In this document: positions 17,035 to 26,340 of the stretch, piece after piece
Layout of the letters: each line of letters begins with the position of its first letter
Position numbering within the stretch: the first letter of the stretch is position 1
Assembly (NCBI GenBank): GCA_029256185.1
Contig: JAQSYI010000052.1
Coordinates: 1 to 53,859, forward strand
DNA: 53,859 nt
Reading direction: 5' to 3'
From: Paenibacillaceae bacterium
GTDB taxonomy: Bacteria; Bacillota; Bacilli; Paenibacillales; NBRC-103111
Notes under the pieces: generated by a model
What the model was told of the DNA's origin: nothing
Database searches by the model: none
What the model saw: the letters and a program-made list of their open reading frames with translations, nothing else
Program-made: the position numbers and the translations under genes

Positions 17035-17694
17035 ATGAAGGAAAATTCAACTAAGCCGCAAATCGTAATTGTAACCGGTGGGGCACTTGGGGATTGGGCT
17101 CTCCCCTATCTTGCATCCGGCTGTATGCTGGTGGGGGCGGACAGGGGCGCATTATTCCTGATCGCAAACGGCCTTGTCCCTGACGCGGCATTGGGTGATT
17201 TTGATTCGGTGAATGAAGATGAGCGGCGGCTGATTCGGCAGAAGAGCATCCAGTATCTCGATTGTGATCCCGTCTTCAAGGATGTGACGGATACACAGTG
17301 GGCATTTGAATGGGCGATGTCCCGCCAGCCCGCCTCTCTTCTCCTGCTGGGAGCCACCGGAAGCCGCTTCGACCATACCTTCGCCAACGTCCAGTTGCTG
17401 AAGCGGGCCGCGGAGCAAGGAGTTCCCTGCCGGATCGTTGACGCCTGCAACGAAATAAGCCTTCTGCGGGGAAGAGGTTCGCTCTCCCTGGCAAAAGGCA
17501 GCTATGAGCAGGTTTCCCTGCTTCCGCTAAGCGGTATGGTGACCGGCATTACCCTGGAAGGCTTCCTGTACCCTCTGACGGACGCACAGCTTACGATTGG
17601 GCAGAGCCTTGGCATAAGCAATGTGATTACAGAGCAGACCGGTACGGTCCGGATAGAGGAAGGGCTGCTGCTGGTCATTCAGAGCCTCGGCTAG
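17035..17694 (+). CDS. thiN: Thiamine pyrophosphokinase
   Basis: Transfers pyrophosphate from ATP to thiamine, giving thiamine diphosphate in the cytoplasm. The catalytic-domain signature GADRGALFLIANGLVPDAALGDFDSV is present. GATGSRFDHTFANVQLL and the C-terminal thiamine-binding domain (LEGFLYPLTDAQLTIGQSLGISN) are complete. The length of 219 residues is typical. The ATG at 17035 has AGGAG eleven bases upstream; an earlier ATG at 16981 abuts AAAGGG. In many Firmicutes thiN lies near rpe/spoVM, but here it stands alone. A compound hairpin straddles the stop codon. No TPP riboswitch is visible. Confidence 0.93.
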   Translation: MKENSTKPQIVIVTGGALGDWALPYLASGCMLVGADRGALFLIANGLVPDAALGDFDSVNEDERRLIRQKSIQYLDCDPVFKDVTDTQWAFEWAMSRQPASLLLLGATGSRFDHTFANVQLLKRAAEQGVPCRIVDACNEISLLRGRGSLSLAKGSYEQVSLLPLSGMVTGITLEGFLYPLTDAQLTIGQSLGISNVITEQTGTVRIEEGLLLVIQSLG

Positions 17695-17760
17695 GAGTCT
17701 GACCGACGTAAGGAAACCGGTGAATCTGTATTCACCACAACTGCTCCGTCGACAGACTCC
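17694..17760. repeat. Compound (nested) inverted repeat at the thiN stop
   Basis: The outer arms GGAGTCTG (17694-17701) and CAGACTCC (17753-17760) are extended by CGACG/CGTCG. An inner hairpin GGTGAAT-ctgt-ATTCACC lies at 17719-17736. It has no T-run, so it is not a classical terminator, although it may stop or stabilise the thiN transcript. Confidence 0.6.
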
Positions 17761-17854
17761 TTATGAAAAACCTGGCGAAGAACACCCGGCAGGTCCCATT
17801 TACATTTCCAATGAGTAACACTTTTTCCCATGGGGGTCCCGCCCGCTCTTACTC

Positions 17855-18050
17855 ATAACGGAAATTTTTTCCGTTATTCCGGCAAATTGTTGATTACTCG
17901 CTCATTTAACGGAAATTTTTGCCGTTATCTCCTGCTGAGCTCCCCGAAACAGGCATATTCACCGATTTTATGAGAGTTAGCGGAAATTTTTTCTGTTAAC
18001 TCTCCGTAATGACCGAAAAACCTCCTGTTAGCGGAAAAAATTTCCGTTTT
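17855..18050. repeat. Cluster of four short palindromic repeats
   Basis: Four near-identical palindromes of consensus T-A-R-C-G-G-A-A-A-N(3-6)-T-T-Y-C-G-T-T lie at 17855-17877, 17907-17927, 17976-18000 and 18028-18050, spaced 51, 71 and 51 bp. The first has a 10-bp stem ATAACGGAAA/TTTCCGTTAT with a 3-nt centre. They fill the 404-bp gap between thiN and the hypothetical gene at 18099, which has no coding potential. They look like an interspersed intergenic repeat family, not a single terminator. Confidence 0.8.
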
Positions 18051-18098
18051 GTCATTTGATCTACTGAGTAAAGGTTCCCCTTCCGGCAATTCAGCCGT

Positions 18099-18392
18099 TC
18101 AGATCAGCCCAATGGTCACTGTTGTTTTCACCGGATAGCTGACCGTGATGGTATGATTCTGGCGGTGCCAGGTAATCAGACTGTCCCCCAGCTCAATGAA
18201 GGATTCGGTGCCGAGGCCGTAGAAGAGATCGTCGGACAAGGTGCGGAGGCAGTCTCTCCGCTCTTTGTTCTTAAGCGAAATCCACTGCTCCTCCTCCATC
18301 TCGAAGAACTCGTGGCAGCCTGCTATATCCATCAAAGCATCGGTTAGCTCCTCAATAATTTCCTCGTACTGCCGGTTGAATTTTACTCCCAT
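18099..18392 (-). CDS. Small hypothetical protein (97 aa)
   Basis: Not recognised. The protein is soluble and acidic in its first half (QYEEIIEELTDALMDIAG), with a CHEFFEMEEEQWISLKNKERRDCLRTLSDDLFYGLG stretch and a beta-rich C-terminus (ITWHRQNHTITVSYPVKTTVTIG). It has no membrane segment or signal peptide. A purine-rich site (GGATGGGG) precedes the ATG. The coherent amphipathic composition suggests a real gene of the type found as conserved hypothetical proteins in Paenibacillus. Confidence 0.6.
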   Translation of the reverse strand: MGVKFNRQYEEIIEELTDALMDIAGCHEFFEMEEEQWISLKNKERRDCLRTLSDDLFYGLGTESFIELGDSLITWHRQNHTITVSYPVKTTVTIGLI

Positions 18393-18581
18393 ACTGGCAA
18401 CCCCATCCTATTCAACATAATGCGAAGCCTGTTATCTGCAATTGTACACCAGACAAGCAGAAAGAGCGACTGGAATGCGCACATTTTGCGCCCCCGGCGG
18501 CAAATTCCTTGCATTTGGCGGAAGACAGGGTGATGGTGCATGGAGGTTTTACCGGTGATCGGGAGTCCGTATGCAGCCAAA

Positions 18582-18621
18582 AGCCTCTGGCCCTCCTTAA
18601 AGACAAGGGGTACCAGAGGCT
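18582..18621 (-). terminator. Intrinsic terminator of the giant SLH nuclease gene
   Basis: The 9-bp stem AGCCTCTGG/CCAGAGGCT (18582-18590 and 18613-18621) is followed on the minus strand by TTTTGG, 56 bp past the stop. Confidence 0.75.
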
Positions 18622-18676
18622 GCTATGTTGAAGCTATGTTGAAAAGAAGGGATGCGTTGCTCGCATTGGTCCGCTT

Positions 18677-21600
18677 TTATCCGTTAATGAAATCTGCGAA
18701 TTGCAGCAGGCGCTTCAGCATAACTGCCGCCTCTGCACGCGTAGCAGGCTGGGACGGCGCGAATCTGTTGCCGCTTGTTCCCTGAATAATGCCTGCCGCC
18801 GTGCTCTTCGCTACAGCTCCAGCCGCCCATGAGGGGATCTGGCCTTCATCGGCGAAGGCGCCTGTGCTTCCGGCACCCGCACTTTTGCCTGCCACACCCA
18901 GCGCCCGGCTGACCATCACTGCCATCTCCGCGCGGGTGATCTGCGACTCCGGCCGGAAGGTTCCGTCCTCGAAGCCTTCCATTAATCCGGCCTTCACCGC
19001 AGCTCCGATCACTCCCGCGTACCATGCTCCCGCGGCTACATCCTTAATCCCGGCAGCTTCAGCCGCGTCCTGCTTCAACCCCAACGCCCTGGTGAGCAAT
19101 GCGGCGAACTCCCCGCGGGTGATCCGCGCTTCCGGAGCGTACCGGTCTGCGGCCTGACCGTTGACCACCAGCTTCGACGCCAGCAGCTCCACATCCTTCT
19201 GTGCCCAGTGCCCGGACAGATCCCCAAAGCTCAGCGCCGATTTCACCACGGCATACACACTGTTGGAGTTTCGCTTGATGGTAACTGTGGTCTTTCCATC
19301 GGCAGTTTCGAATACGGAGGGTACAAAGTCCAGTTCCCCGGTGTTCGTATCCATGGTTACCGCTGTGGCCTCAGCAGCCTCCAGGGACTCGCTTAGCGTC
19401 AGGGTCCGGTTCACATAGACGCTGCCAAAATCATTAATCTCCACCGATTTGTCCCCGGCTTCGGCTATGATGCTGTAGCTGACCACATCCGATACCAGAG
19501 TGACGCCCGCCTGCGATGCCGCTGCTTCCACTGCCTTTTTGTCAGCTCCGGATACCATGCCGATGGAGACGGTAATGGCGATATCGTCCATTGCTGCACC
19601 GAGAGAAGCGGCCAGCGACTCCAGTCTCAGCGCCGCAAGAGGCAATTCATAGGTTTTGTCTGCGGTCTGAATGTGAAGCAGCCGCCCGGTTTCCCCTTGC
19701 AGACCGGCTGCCGGCAGCTCCACCTTCACGGCGCCGCTCACCTCGCTTAAAGAGATCACTACCTTCGCGTCTGCACCCGCCGTCTCGAACGCCTTCGCAA
19801 GAGAAGCGGGACTGACTGCGAATACAGTAACTATCGTTCCGTCGCTTGCGGTCTCCTGCTTCAGTTCCCCGGCAGCAGGCTTCAGCTCCACTCCGCCGTC
19901 AATCGGGGTTGGCGCATTCGGTGTTCCGCCATTGCCCACGGGTGCAGGATTGTTATTGTCCGGAGAATCTTCGCCGGGGTCTGACGAGTCCGGAACTCCT
20001 TTGAGATCCACGATCCGTCCTTCCACTGCGGCATTGGCTGCAGTGACGGTGCCAAGCTTCTGCAGGTAGCCGGTAAACACCTGATAATCCGGCAGATACA
20101 GCAGATTCACCTTGCCGCCCTCATACGCCCTCTGGAGGGAGGCATAGAAATCGCCGCCCTTGGCCGTGAAGACATTGGTGGCCACCTCATAGGACGCCTT
20201 CCGGTCAAGAGGCGTATAACGTCCAGCCTGCTTCACCTCCACCCGGACAACCCGCTGGCTGGCCGGTTTGGTGGAATCGTAATAGAACCGCATTCCCGAT
20301 ACATGGGGGAACCGCCCGTCCTGGTTCGGCAGCATGGATACTCCGTTCTCCAGCGCTTCCCAGATTTCCTGGCCGGTGAGTGTAATAGTAACCAGATCAT
20401 TGTTGAACGGAAGCACCTCCAGCACACCGCCCTGGGTAATGGGACCGGCAGGCATGCTGGCCCTGATTCCGCCCCCGTTCTGCAGCGCCATCACCGCGCC
20501 GGTGCCAGCCTCTTGGGCGGCTGCAAGCATGCCGTCGGCAATCAGGTTGCCCAGGTTGGTTTCCCTGGTGCGCACATCTGCGCGAACCCCGTTCAATTCC
20601 ACCTCCGATTGGCCAACAACCTGCTGCTTCAGCTCTGTGATGCCGGGCTTGTACTTGGTATTGAAAATATTGCGGGCCGTCTTGTCCTCCACAATCACAT
20701 ACGAGCCATTCGCATTCTTGGCATCGATAGAGATCAGGTCCTCATCCCATTGGGTCAATACGCCCTCTTCGTTGAATGCTACAGACAGCTTGCCCAGAAA
20801 TTGCCCCTTCTCGCCTGTCTGTACAATCAGCTTGGGAGCGCTGTGGCTGGTATCCACCACAGCCTCGTCCAGCTTGGTATGGGTGTGTCCGCCCACGATG
20901 ATGTCAATGCCCTCCACCTGCTCCGCAAGCTCCATATCCGCCTCGTAGCCCAGATGGGACAAGGCAATAATCTTGTTGATCCCTTGCTTCTGCAGCAGGG
21001 CTACCGTCTGCTTCGCCTTCTCCGCGGCGTCATCGAAGGTCACATCCCCCGGAGACGAGATATTGGCGGTGTCCTCTGTGGTCAGGCCGATCAGTCCCAC
21101 CTTCCCGCCGTTCACTTCCCGGACCAGCGCGGGGTAGATGTTGCCCGGCTCACCGGGCTCGCCGATCCCGTCATGGAAGCGTTCCGACAATAGGGCGTCC
21201 TTGGAGAAATCCACATTGGAGGAGACGAACGGGAAGCGGGCCTCCTTGATGAAATTATCCAAGACCTGCGATCCCTTGTCGAATTCATGGTTGCCGAAGG
21301 TCATGGCGTCATAGCCCGCCATATTCATGAATTCCAGATCGGCCAAGCCTTCATATTTGTTGAAATACAAGGTGCCGGAGAATACATCCCCTGCGTCCAG
21401 CAGGATCGGATTGGTCGAGGTATCCTTGGCCTCCCTGATCGCAGTTACCCGGCGCAGGATGTTATCCGGTGCGTTGGTCGTATCCAGATTGGCATGAGTA
21501 TCATTGGTGTGCAGAATCGTCAGGGGGAACTCTCCGGTCTGGGCCAGATCAATCTGGGCCAGCACCGCATCATGATCAGATACCCGTCCCTTGGCCGGAG

Positions 21601-24600
21601 AGAAGTCCGCATTGAGATGGACCACATCCACCTCGGAAGCCGATGCAATATTTTTGCTCACCAGAATATGATCCAGCGCCTGGGAATTGCCGTCATAGGT
21701 ATAGGTGTACCGCTCATGAACAGGCAGCTTGTCCAACAAATCCGTCAGTTCATCGCCCTTAAGCAGTCTGATGGTTTCAGTGAACTGGAAGTCATTGAAA
21801 TCACCCAATGCAACAATCCTCGCCTCGGAATTGGCTGTCAGCACATCCTTGACAAAGCTGTTGACCACTTCGGCAATCTCGTGGCGCTGCACCTCACTGG
21901 AGAGTACAGGCGGTTGAATACGGCCAAAGGGGCTATTGTCTCCCGACTTGGAATTGAAATGGTTGGCAATCACGATGATGTTCTGTTCGTTGAATACGAA
22001 TTGCGCGGCAAGCGGCTTGCGGGAGCTGGCGAATGCCCCGTTCTGGGGATCGATCCGGCCCGGATTGTACGTGAGCTGATCCTGGTCGGCATTGTACGCC
22101 ACGGCGGTAGTGGCGTTCCCCTTCTGTCCGTTTATACTGGCAGCCAATTCTACACGGTCAGAATTGTATAAGAATGCAACCCGGATGTTCCCTCCCGGCG
22201 CTCCCCCGTCCTGGTTATTCTCCGGGTCAATGTCCGTATAGACATACTGCGGTCCTCCCTTGGCGGCAATGGCGTTGATCAGGACCTGCCCGTTGGCATC
22301 GGCTTCAACCACGCCGTTATTGGTTTCGCCGTTGTTGTCCTGAACCTCCACCAGACCGATAATATCAGGAGTCTCCAGATTGTTTACGATAGAATCGGCC
22401 AGCTTGTCGATCTTCGCGGCCGAGTCCCCTTGGTGGAAGTTCTCGATGTTATAGCTTGCTATCAGCAGCTTCTCCGGGTCAACCGCGATAGTAGAAATTT
22501 CCCGTTCGAAAGTGTTCGGTTGAATGGCCGGCAGAGCGCCGTAAGCCGGTATCACCTTGTAATTGGCGTAGTTGTATCCGATCACGCCAATGATATCCTG
22601 AGCGAACTGGTCTCCCGTGCTTACCTCTTGTCCCGGATTACCATAGGCTACCAGAAGACGCTGGGGATTGAGATTGCCCTCTTGCTGCAGCACCAGTCCG
22701 CCTGCCGGAGTGATCCGGTCGGGAGCAACGTTGTCCACCCGGGTAGGAATATTGTAAACTGTTCCGCCGCTCATCCAGTACGGGCTCAGAATGACGGGAG
22801 TCTTCAGCCTGACCCGCATGCCCTCCATGGATTCATAGAAGTCCGCACCGTCCTCCTCCGGATCGAAGCTGGCCAGTCCGTCGTTATCAATCACGGAGGC
22901 GGGAATCGCTCTGCCGCCCTTGCCCAGCAGAACCGGCTCGGGAAGCGGCTGGTTGGACGAGACTATGGTGATGGTATTCATGGTGATTTGCGTAGAAGTC
23001 AGATTATTGGCATCATTCTCGTTGTACTCGTTCACTGTGCCGCTGACATGTACCAGATCCCCGACCGCCGGCTTTCTGGACGAATCGGTTGTATACACAT
23101 AGATGCCTTCTGAAGTGCCGTTGTCATTATCGGGGTTGGGGTCCTCCATAAAGAAGCCCTTGTAGCTGCCGTCGTTGAAGTTATAGCCGTATTGTGTGAC
23201 AATCCCTTCAATCTCCTCCACCCGTTGTCCGGCAAAAATGGAGGTATGGCCTTTGCCCTGAATATCGTGAATCCGGATTTCTCCGGCAAATGCGATATAT
23301 ACAAAGGTGTAGATCCGGCTTGTCTCTCCGCCCGAAACCGCTATTGCCTTAATCGTGGTATCCGTTGCCACGGTAATCGGACCGGTATAGAGGGTGCTGC
23401 TTGCGGCAGGCTCCGTGCCGTCTGTCGTATAGTAAATGGCGGCATTGTCCGCCGGGCTGAACAGCTTCACCGGTTGTCCTGCAATAATCGGCCCCGCGCC
23501 CGGAGCAGCCTTCACCGACAGCATGACTTCTATCAGTGCATTCTCGTCCAAGGGAATCAACTGGTAGTTGGTTTGGTATTGTTCGACTACACCGATAATC
23601 CGTTCGAAGGTCTTCCCACTCTGCAGGCCGGGGAGGCTGGAGTAGATGATGAACGTCTCATTGTCTCCCTGTCTGGCGGTCACTGTGGACTTATTCACAT
23701 CCACGATAGTGACATTCTCCATATAGACAAGCTCGGCCTCATGACTCTCGCCTGCGCCGGTTCCCAGATCGGCGGCAACTATTGCTGCCGGTGCAGGAGC
23801 ACCCTCATTCTCAACCACGACGCTGTAGCTTGTCACTCCTGTCTTCTGGACAATTTCCTGCAGATTGTTATAATAGCTCATTGCTCCGCTTACTTCGACA
23901 CGGTCGCCGATCTGGGCGAATGCGGGGAATCGGTACAGGACAATGGCGCCTGTGCCATCCTGAATGTACATCTTATCCCCGGAGATGTGAGTTACCACGC
24001 CTTCCGTATGGACATTCGCCCCGTCCGCTGCTGCGCGGGCGGTTGCAATGTCCGTCTTCGGCGGGATATTGGTGTCAAGGATGGTATAGTCAAAAACAGC
24101 AAGCGGGCTGTCCGTTTTGCCGGCTAAAGAGGCGTAAGCCTTGATAGTGCTGTTCTCCGTTATTTCAACCGGTGAAGAATCCTCATACGGCTGCAGCGGG
24201 ATGAGAACCGCGCCATCCGCAGCATAGACGCTGTAATAGACGCTGGCGGATACTGTCGCCGTGCTCAGTCTGACTGTTGTGCCCGCGGCTACGGCTCCGG
24301 GAGCAGGCTGGGCGGTGACAGGTGCAACCGCATCTCCGGAGTTCGGTGCTCCATAGCCGTCCATCGTATGGCTGCCCAGGTAGTCGATCGTGTCCTGGGC
24401 ATAGGCCACCCACTCTACCGAAGGATCAAAGGCATCATTGGGATTGGTGTCGCCGGATGTGATGGAGCTTTTCCGCACCAGCGTCATATTTAACGTGCTC
24501 ACTCCGGAGCTGGTCCATTCCGTACCGGGGTCTTGTCCCACTCTGCCGAAGGAATCAACAATAACAGCGCCCTTCTTCAGAAGAAGCGCATCATCGCCGT

Positions 24601-24970
24601 TGAAATTGACATCTGTGTTTTCCATATCAGCCTGAGCCTTAATAGCAGCATTGGCTGAAGCGTGAACAAGCACATAGACTTCTCCGCTGGGAAGGGAGCC
24701 GGATAAAGCCAATGTGTTCTGGGGAGTTGTATTCCCATTGAAATACAACTCCACGCTGTAATCCGCCAGATCAACCGTATGATCAGTGCCGTTGTAAATC
24801 TCAATTGCCTTGTTATTGCTGGAGCCCTCCAGATATTCCGAGAAAAACAGATCATTCGCATACGCGGTGGCATGAGCTGCCGGTGTAATGCTCCAGGGCA
24901 GAATAGTTCCGCATACCAGCAATAGCGCCAGACAAAAGCTTATCAATCTTTTCGCACGAACTGAAATCAT
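18677..24970 (-). CDS. S-layer-anchored exonuclease/5'-nucleotidase fusion, 2097 aa
   Basis: A secreted, cell-wall-bound enzyme likely to degrade extracellular nucleic acid to nucleosides and phosphate. In order it has: a signal peptide (1-35); a lamin-tail domain (~38-200); a chitobiase/HEX-C-like repeat (~215-295); an OB-fold-like nucleic-acid domain (~305-480); a second HEX-C-like repeat (~490-560); an ExeM/NucH-type region (~565-820); an endonuclease/exonuclease/phosphatase domain (~835-1140; Glu in VEVQD, GDFND at 1056-1060, SDHD at 1131-1134); a UshA-type metallophosphoesterase (~1147-1400; HTNDTH, GDVFSG, GNHEFD, GGHTHT); a 5'-nucleotidase C-terminal domain (to ~1640); linkers; and three SLH domains (~1925-2090). 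The start has GGGAGG upstream. All catalytic motifs are intact. Confidence 0.93.
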   Translation of the reverse strand: MISVRAKRLISFCLALLLVCGTILPWSITPAAHATAYANDLFFSEYLEGSSNNKAIEIYNGTDHTVDLADYSVELYFNGNTTPQNTLALSGSLPSGEVYVLVHASANAAIKAQADMENTDVNFNGDDALLLKKGAVIVDSFGRVGQDPGTEWTSSGVSTLNMTLVRKSSITSGDTNPNDAFDPSVEWVAYAQDTIDYLGSHTMDGYGAPNSGDAVAPVTAQPAPGAVAAGTTVRLSTATVSASVYYSVYAADGAVLIPLQPYEDSSPVEITENSTIKAYASLAGKTDSPLAVFDYTILDTNIPPKTDIATARAAADGANVHTEGVVTHISGDKMYIQDGTGAIVLYRFPAFAQIGDRVEVSGAMSYYNNLQEIVQKTGVTSYSVVVENEGAPAPAAIVAADLGTGAGESHEAELVYMENVTIVDVNKSTVTARQGDNETFIIYSSLPGLQSGKTFERIIGVVEQYQTNYQLIPLDENALIEVMLSVKAAPGAGPIIAGQPVKLFSPADNAAIYYTTDGTEPAASSTLYTGPITVATDTTIKAIAVSGGETSRIYTFVYIAFAGEIRIHDIQGKGHTSIFAGQRVEEIEGIVTQYGYNFNDGSYKGFFMEDPNPDNDNGTSEGIYVYTTDSSRKPAVGDLVHVSGTVNEYNENDANNLTSTQITMNTITIVSSNQPLPEPVLLGKGGRAIPASVIDNDGLASFDPEEDGADFYESMEGMRVRLKTPVILSPYWMSGGTVYNIPTRVDNVAPDRITPAGGLVLQQEGNLNPQRLLVAYGNPGQEVSTGDQFAQDIIGVIGYNYANYKVIPAYGALPAIQPNTFEREISTIAVDPEKLLIASYNIENFHQGDSAAKIDKLADSIVNNLETPDIIGLVEVQDNNGETNNGVVEADANGQVLINAIAAKGGPQYVYTDIDPENNQDGGAPGGNIRVAFLYNSDRVELAASINGQKGNATTAVAYNADQDQLTYNPGRIDPQNGAFASSRKPLAAQFVFNEQNIIVIANHFNSKSGDNSPFGRIQPPVLSSEVQRHEIAEVVNSFVKDVLTANSEARIVALGDFNDFQFTETIRLLKGDELTDLLDKLPVHERYTYTYDGNSQALDHILVSKNIASASEVDVVHLNADFSPAKGRVSDHDAVLAQIDLAQTGEFPLTILHTNDTHANLDTTNAPDNILRRVTAIREAKDTSTNPILLDAGDVFSGTLYFNKYEGLADLEFMNMAGYDAMTFGNHEFDKGSQVLDNFIKEARFPFVSSNVDFSKDALLSERFHDGIGEPGEPGNIYPALVREVNGGKVGLIGLTTEDTANISSPGDVTFDDAAEKAKQTVALLQKQGINKIIALSHLGYEADMELAEQVEGIDIIVGGHTHTKLDEAVVDTSHSAPKLIVQTGEKGQFLGKLSVAFNEEGVLTQWDEDLISIDAKNANGSYVIVEDKTARNIFNTKYKPGITELKQQVVGQSEVELNGVRADVRTRETNLGNLIADGMLAAAQEAGTGAVMALQNGGGIRASMPAGPITQGGVLEVLPFNNDLVTITLTGQEIWEALENGVSMLPNQDGRFPHVSGMRFYYDSTKPASQRVVRVEVKQAGRYTPLDRKASYEVATNVFTAKGGDFYASLQRAYEGGKVNLLYLPDYQVFTGYLQKLGTVTAANAAVEGRIVDLKGVPDSSDPGEDSPDNNNPAPVGNGGTPNAPTPIDGGVELKPAAGELKQETASDGTIVTVFAVSPASLAKAFETAGADAKVVISLSEVSGAVKVELPAAGLQGETGRLLHIQTADKTYELPLAALRLESLAASLGAAMDDIAITVSIGMVSGADKKAVEAAASQAGVTLVSDVVSYSIIAEAGDKSVEINDFGSVYVNRTLTLSESLEAAEATAVTMDTNTGELDFVPSVFETADGKTTVTIKRNSNSVYAVVKSALSFGDLSGHWAQKDVELLASKLVVNGQAADRYAPEARITRGEFAALLTRALGLKQDAAEAAGIKDVAAGAWYAGVIGAAVKAGLMEGFEDGTFRPESQITRAEMAVMVSRALGVAGKSAGAGSTGAFADEGQIPSWAAGAVAKSTAAGIIQGTSGNRFAPSQPATRAEAAVMLKRLLQFADFING

Positions 24971-25161
24971 CCTTTTGAATTCCTCCCTATAGGAAAAAAT
25001 TGGTCTGCCAATTACAAGGTTATCATCGTTGTGTAAACTGTTATGTCTGTAATAGGATAATATTTTGTAAAATAGCCCACAAAGTGAAGTCTTGCCTTCG
25101 ATGCATATTCCAGGTACTTTGCGGGGGCCCCAAACGTATAAATTCTATAATGTTAAAAAAC
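24971..25161. other. AT-rich upstream region of the giant nuclease gene
   Basis: Non-coding. It contains three TGTAAA/TGTAAT-like hexamers on the plus strand (25032, 25048, 25066), but their 16-18 bp spacing does not match PhoP boxes. It presumably carries the promoter of the leftward gene; no clean -35/-10 pair could be assigned. Confidence 0.4.
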
Positions 25162-25209
25162 GGCAAAAAAAACAACCCTTTGCTCCGCCTTCAAGGCCGG
25201 ATCAAAGGG
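25162..25209 (-). terminator. Intrinsic terminator of the metallophosphoesterase gene
   Basis: The arms CCCTTTG (25176-25182) and CAAAGGG (25203-25209) are extended by a GC-rich inner stem. On the minus strand they are followed by TTGTTTTTTTTGCCG, an eight-T run. Confidence 0.9.
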
Positions 25210-25321
25210 CATTCCGATACCGCACGTATATAAGCAATCCGTGAGAACGTTCAATGGTCAATCAGCTGATGATGACGCATGACGGCCAGCCTTGGGCCAG
25301 CGCGTGATAGAATGGACCGTC

Positions 25322-26203
25322 TCAAACCAGCGTATGAATCGTAAGCTCCGGCCGGCAGAGGAAGCGGATGGGCAGCCCGGTGACTCCGATTCCCCTGTTG
25401 GTGTATAGCTGAAGCTTGCCCCCGCCGGGCCGGCACAATCCGTCCGGATAAAGCTTGGCCCCGGGTACCCGGACCACCGGACCTGCGAAGGGGAGGCGGA
25501 CTTGCCCCCCGTGACTGTGTCCCGAGAGCTGAAGGGATACGGGAAACGCCAATGCCTGTGCGGCAAAATCGGGAATGTGGGCCAGGAGAAGCACGCATTC
25601 TTCATCCTGGGCGGCTTTGAGGGCGTTGCTCAGGTTGGGCTTGCCTCTTGAATAGTCCTCTACCCCGGCAATCCGGATCGTCTGCCCTCCCCGATGCACC
25701 AGCTCGGACTCATTGCGGAGCACCCGGAAGCCCCCATTGGCGAGGGCCTCCGCCACATCCCGGGCATTGTCGAAATAATCGTGATTGCCGAGCACCGCAT
25801 ATTGGCCGAGAGGCGCTTGCAGCTTTCCCAGGATCTCGCTTACCTGATTGCCTGCGTTGCCCATGGAGCTGTCCACCAGATCTCCCGTAAACAATATCAT
25901 ATCCGGCTCTTCGTCTTGGATCTTCCTGACCAACCCCCGCAGCCGGTCTGCACCAAAGTAAAAATCAAAGTGGACATCGCTGAAGTGGGCGACCCTGGCG
26001 CCACGGAATGCCGGGGGCAGATCGGGAAGCTCAATCCGGCTGCGGACCACCTCCAGCCAGCGCGGCTCAAGCACCGTGGCATAGCTGCCTCCAGCAGCGG
26101 CCAGCCCCAGCAGGCCTAAGCCCCATTTGGCCGAGGTCTTCAGGAAGTCCCGGCGGCTTGTTGCCCTCCGGGGCGGAAGTCCCGTTTCCGTTTGCTTCTC
26201 CAC
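25322..26203 (-). CDS. Tat-exported metallophosphoesterase (YkuE-like)
   Basis: A calcineurin-like phosphoesterase translocated folded through the Tat pathway. A twin-arginine signal ATSRRDFLKT, followed by a hydrophobic stretch (WGLGLLGLAAAGG), opens the protein. The five metal-binding motifs are intact: FSDVHFD, FTGDLVDS, LGNHDY, LLAHIPDF and LSGHSHGGQ. The length of 293 residues is typical of YkuE. GTG start at 26203 with GGGGGGAG seven bases upstream. It lies upstream of the giant nuclease in the same orientation but ends with its own strong terminator, so it is a separate unit. The substrate is unknown; both neighbours act on extracytoplasmic phosphoesters. Confidence 0.9.
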   Translation of the reverse strand: MEKQTETGLPPRRATSRRDFLKTSAKWGLGLLGLAAAGGSYATVLEPRWLEVVRSRIELPDLPPAFRGARVAHFSDVHFDFYFGADRLRGLVRKIQDEEPDMILFTGDLVDSSMGNAGNQVSEILGKLQAPLGQYAVLGNHDYFDNARDVAEALANGGFRVLRNESELVHRGGQTIRIAGVEDYSRGKPNLSNALKAAQDEECVLLLAHIPDFAAQALAFPVSLQLSGHSHGGQVRLPFAGPVVRVPGAKLYPDGLCRPGGGKLQLYTNRGIGVTGLPIRFLCRPELTIHTLV

Positions 26204-26340
26204 AAGGTCTCCCCCCTCAAGGTTTTTATGCCGGCAAAAACCGGCTTCGAAAGCATCGGCTTGCTGTGCTCTGCGGTTGTTTCGCTCATTTTAGCGCATT
26301 TTCCGAACGATTTCCAATGCTTAGGGGCGGCAGGGAAATC

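Noticed and set aside
20303..22171. Plus-strand frames opposite the giant nuclease gene
   Set aside because: They are antisense to intact catalytic motifs (nucleotidase and nuclease domains) and have no start signals.
24971..25100. Possible PhoP boxes upstream of the giant nuclease (TGTAAA-like hexamers)
   Set aside because: The hexamers are spaced 16 and 18 bp apart, not the 11 bp needed for a PhoP binding array.
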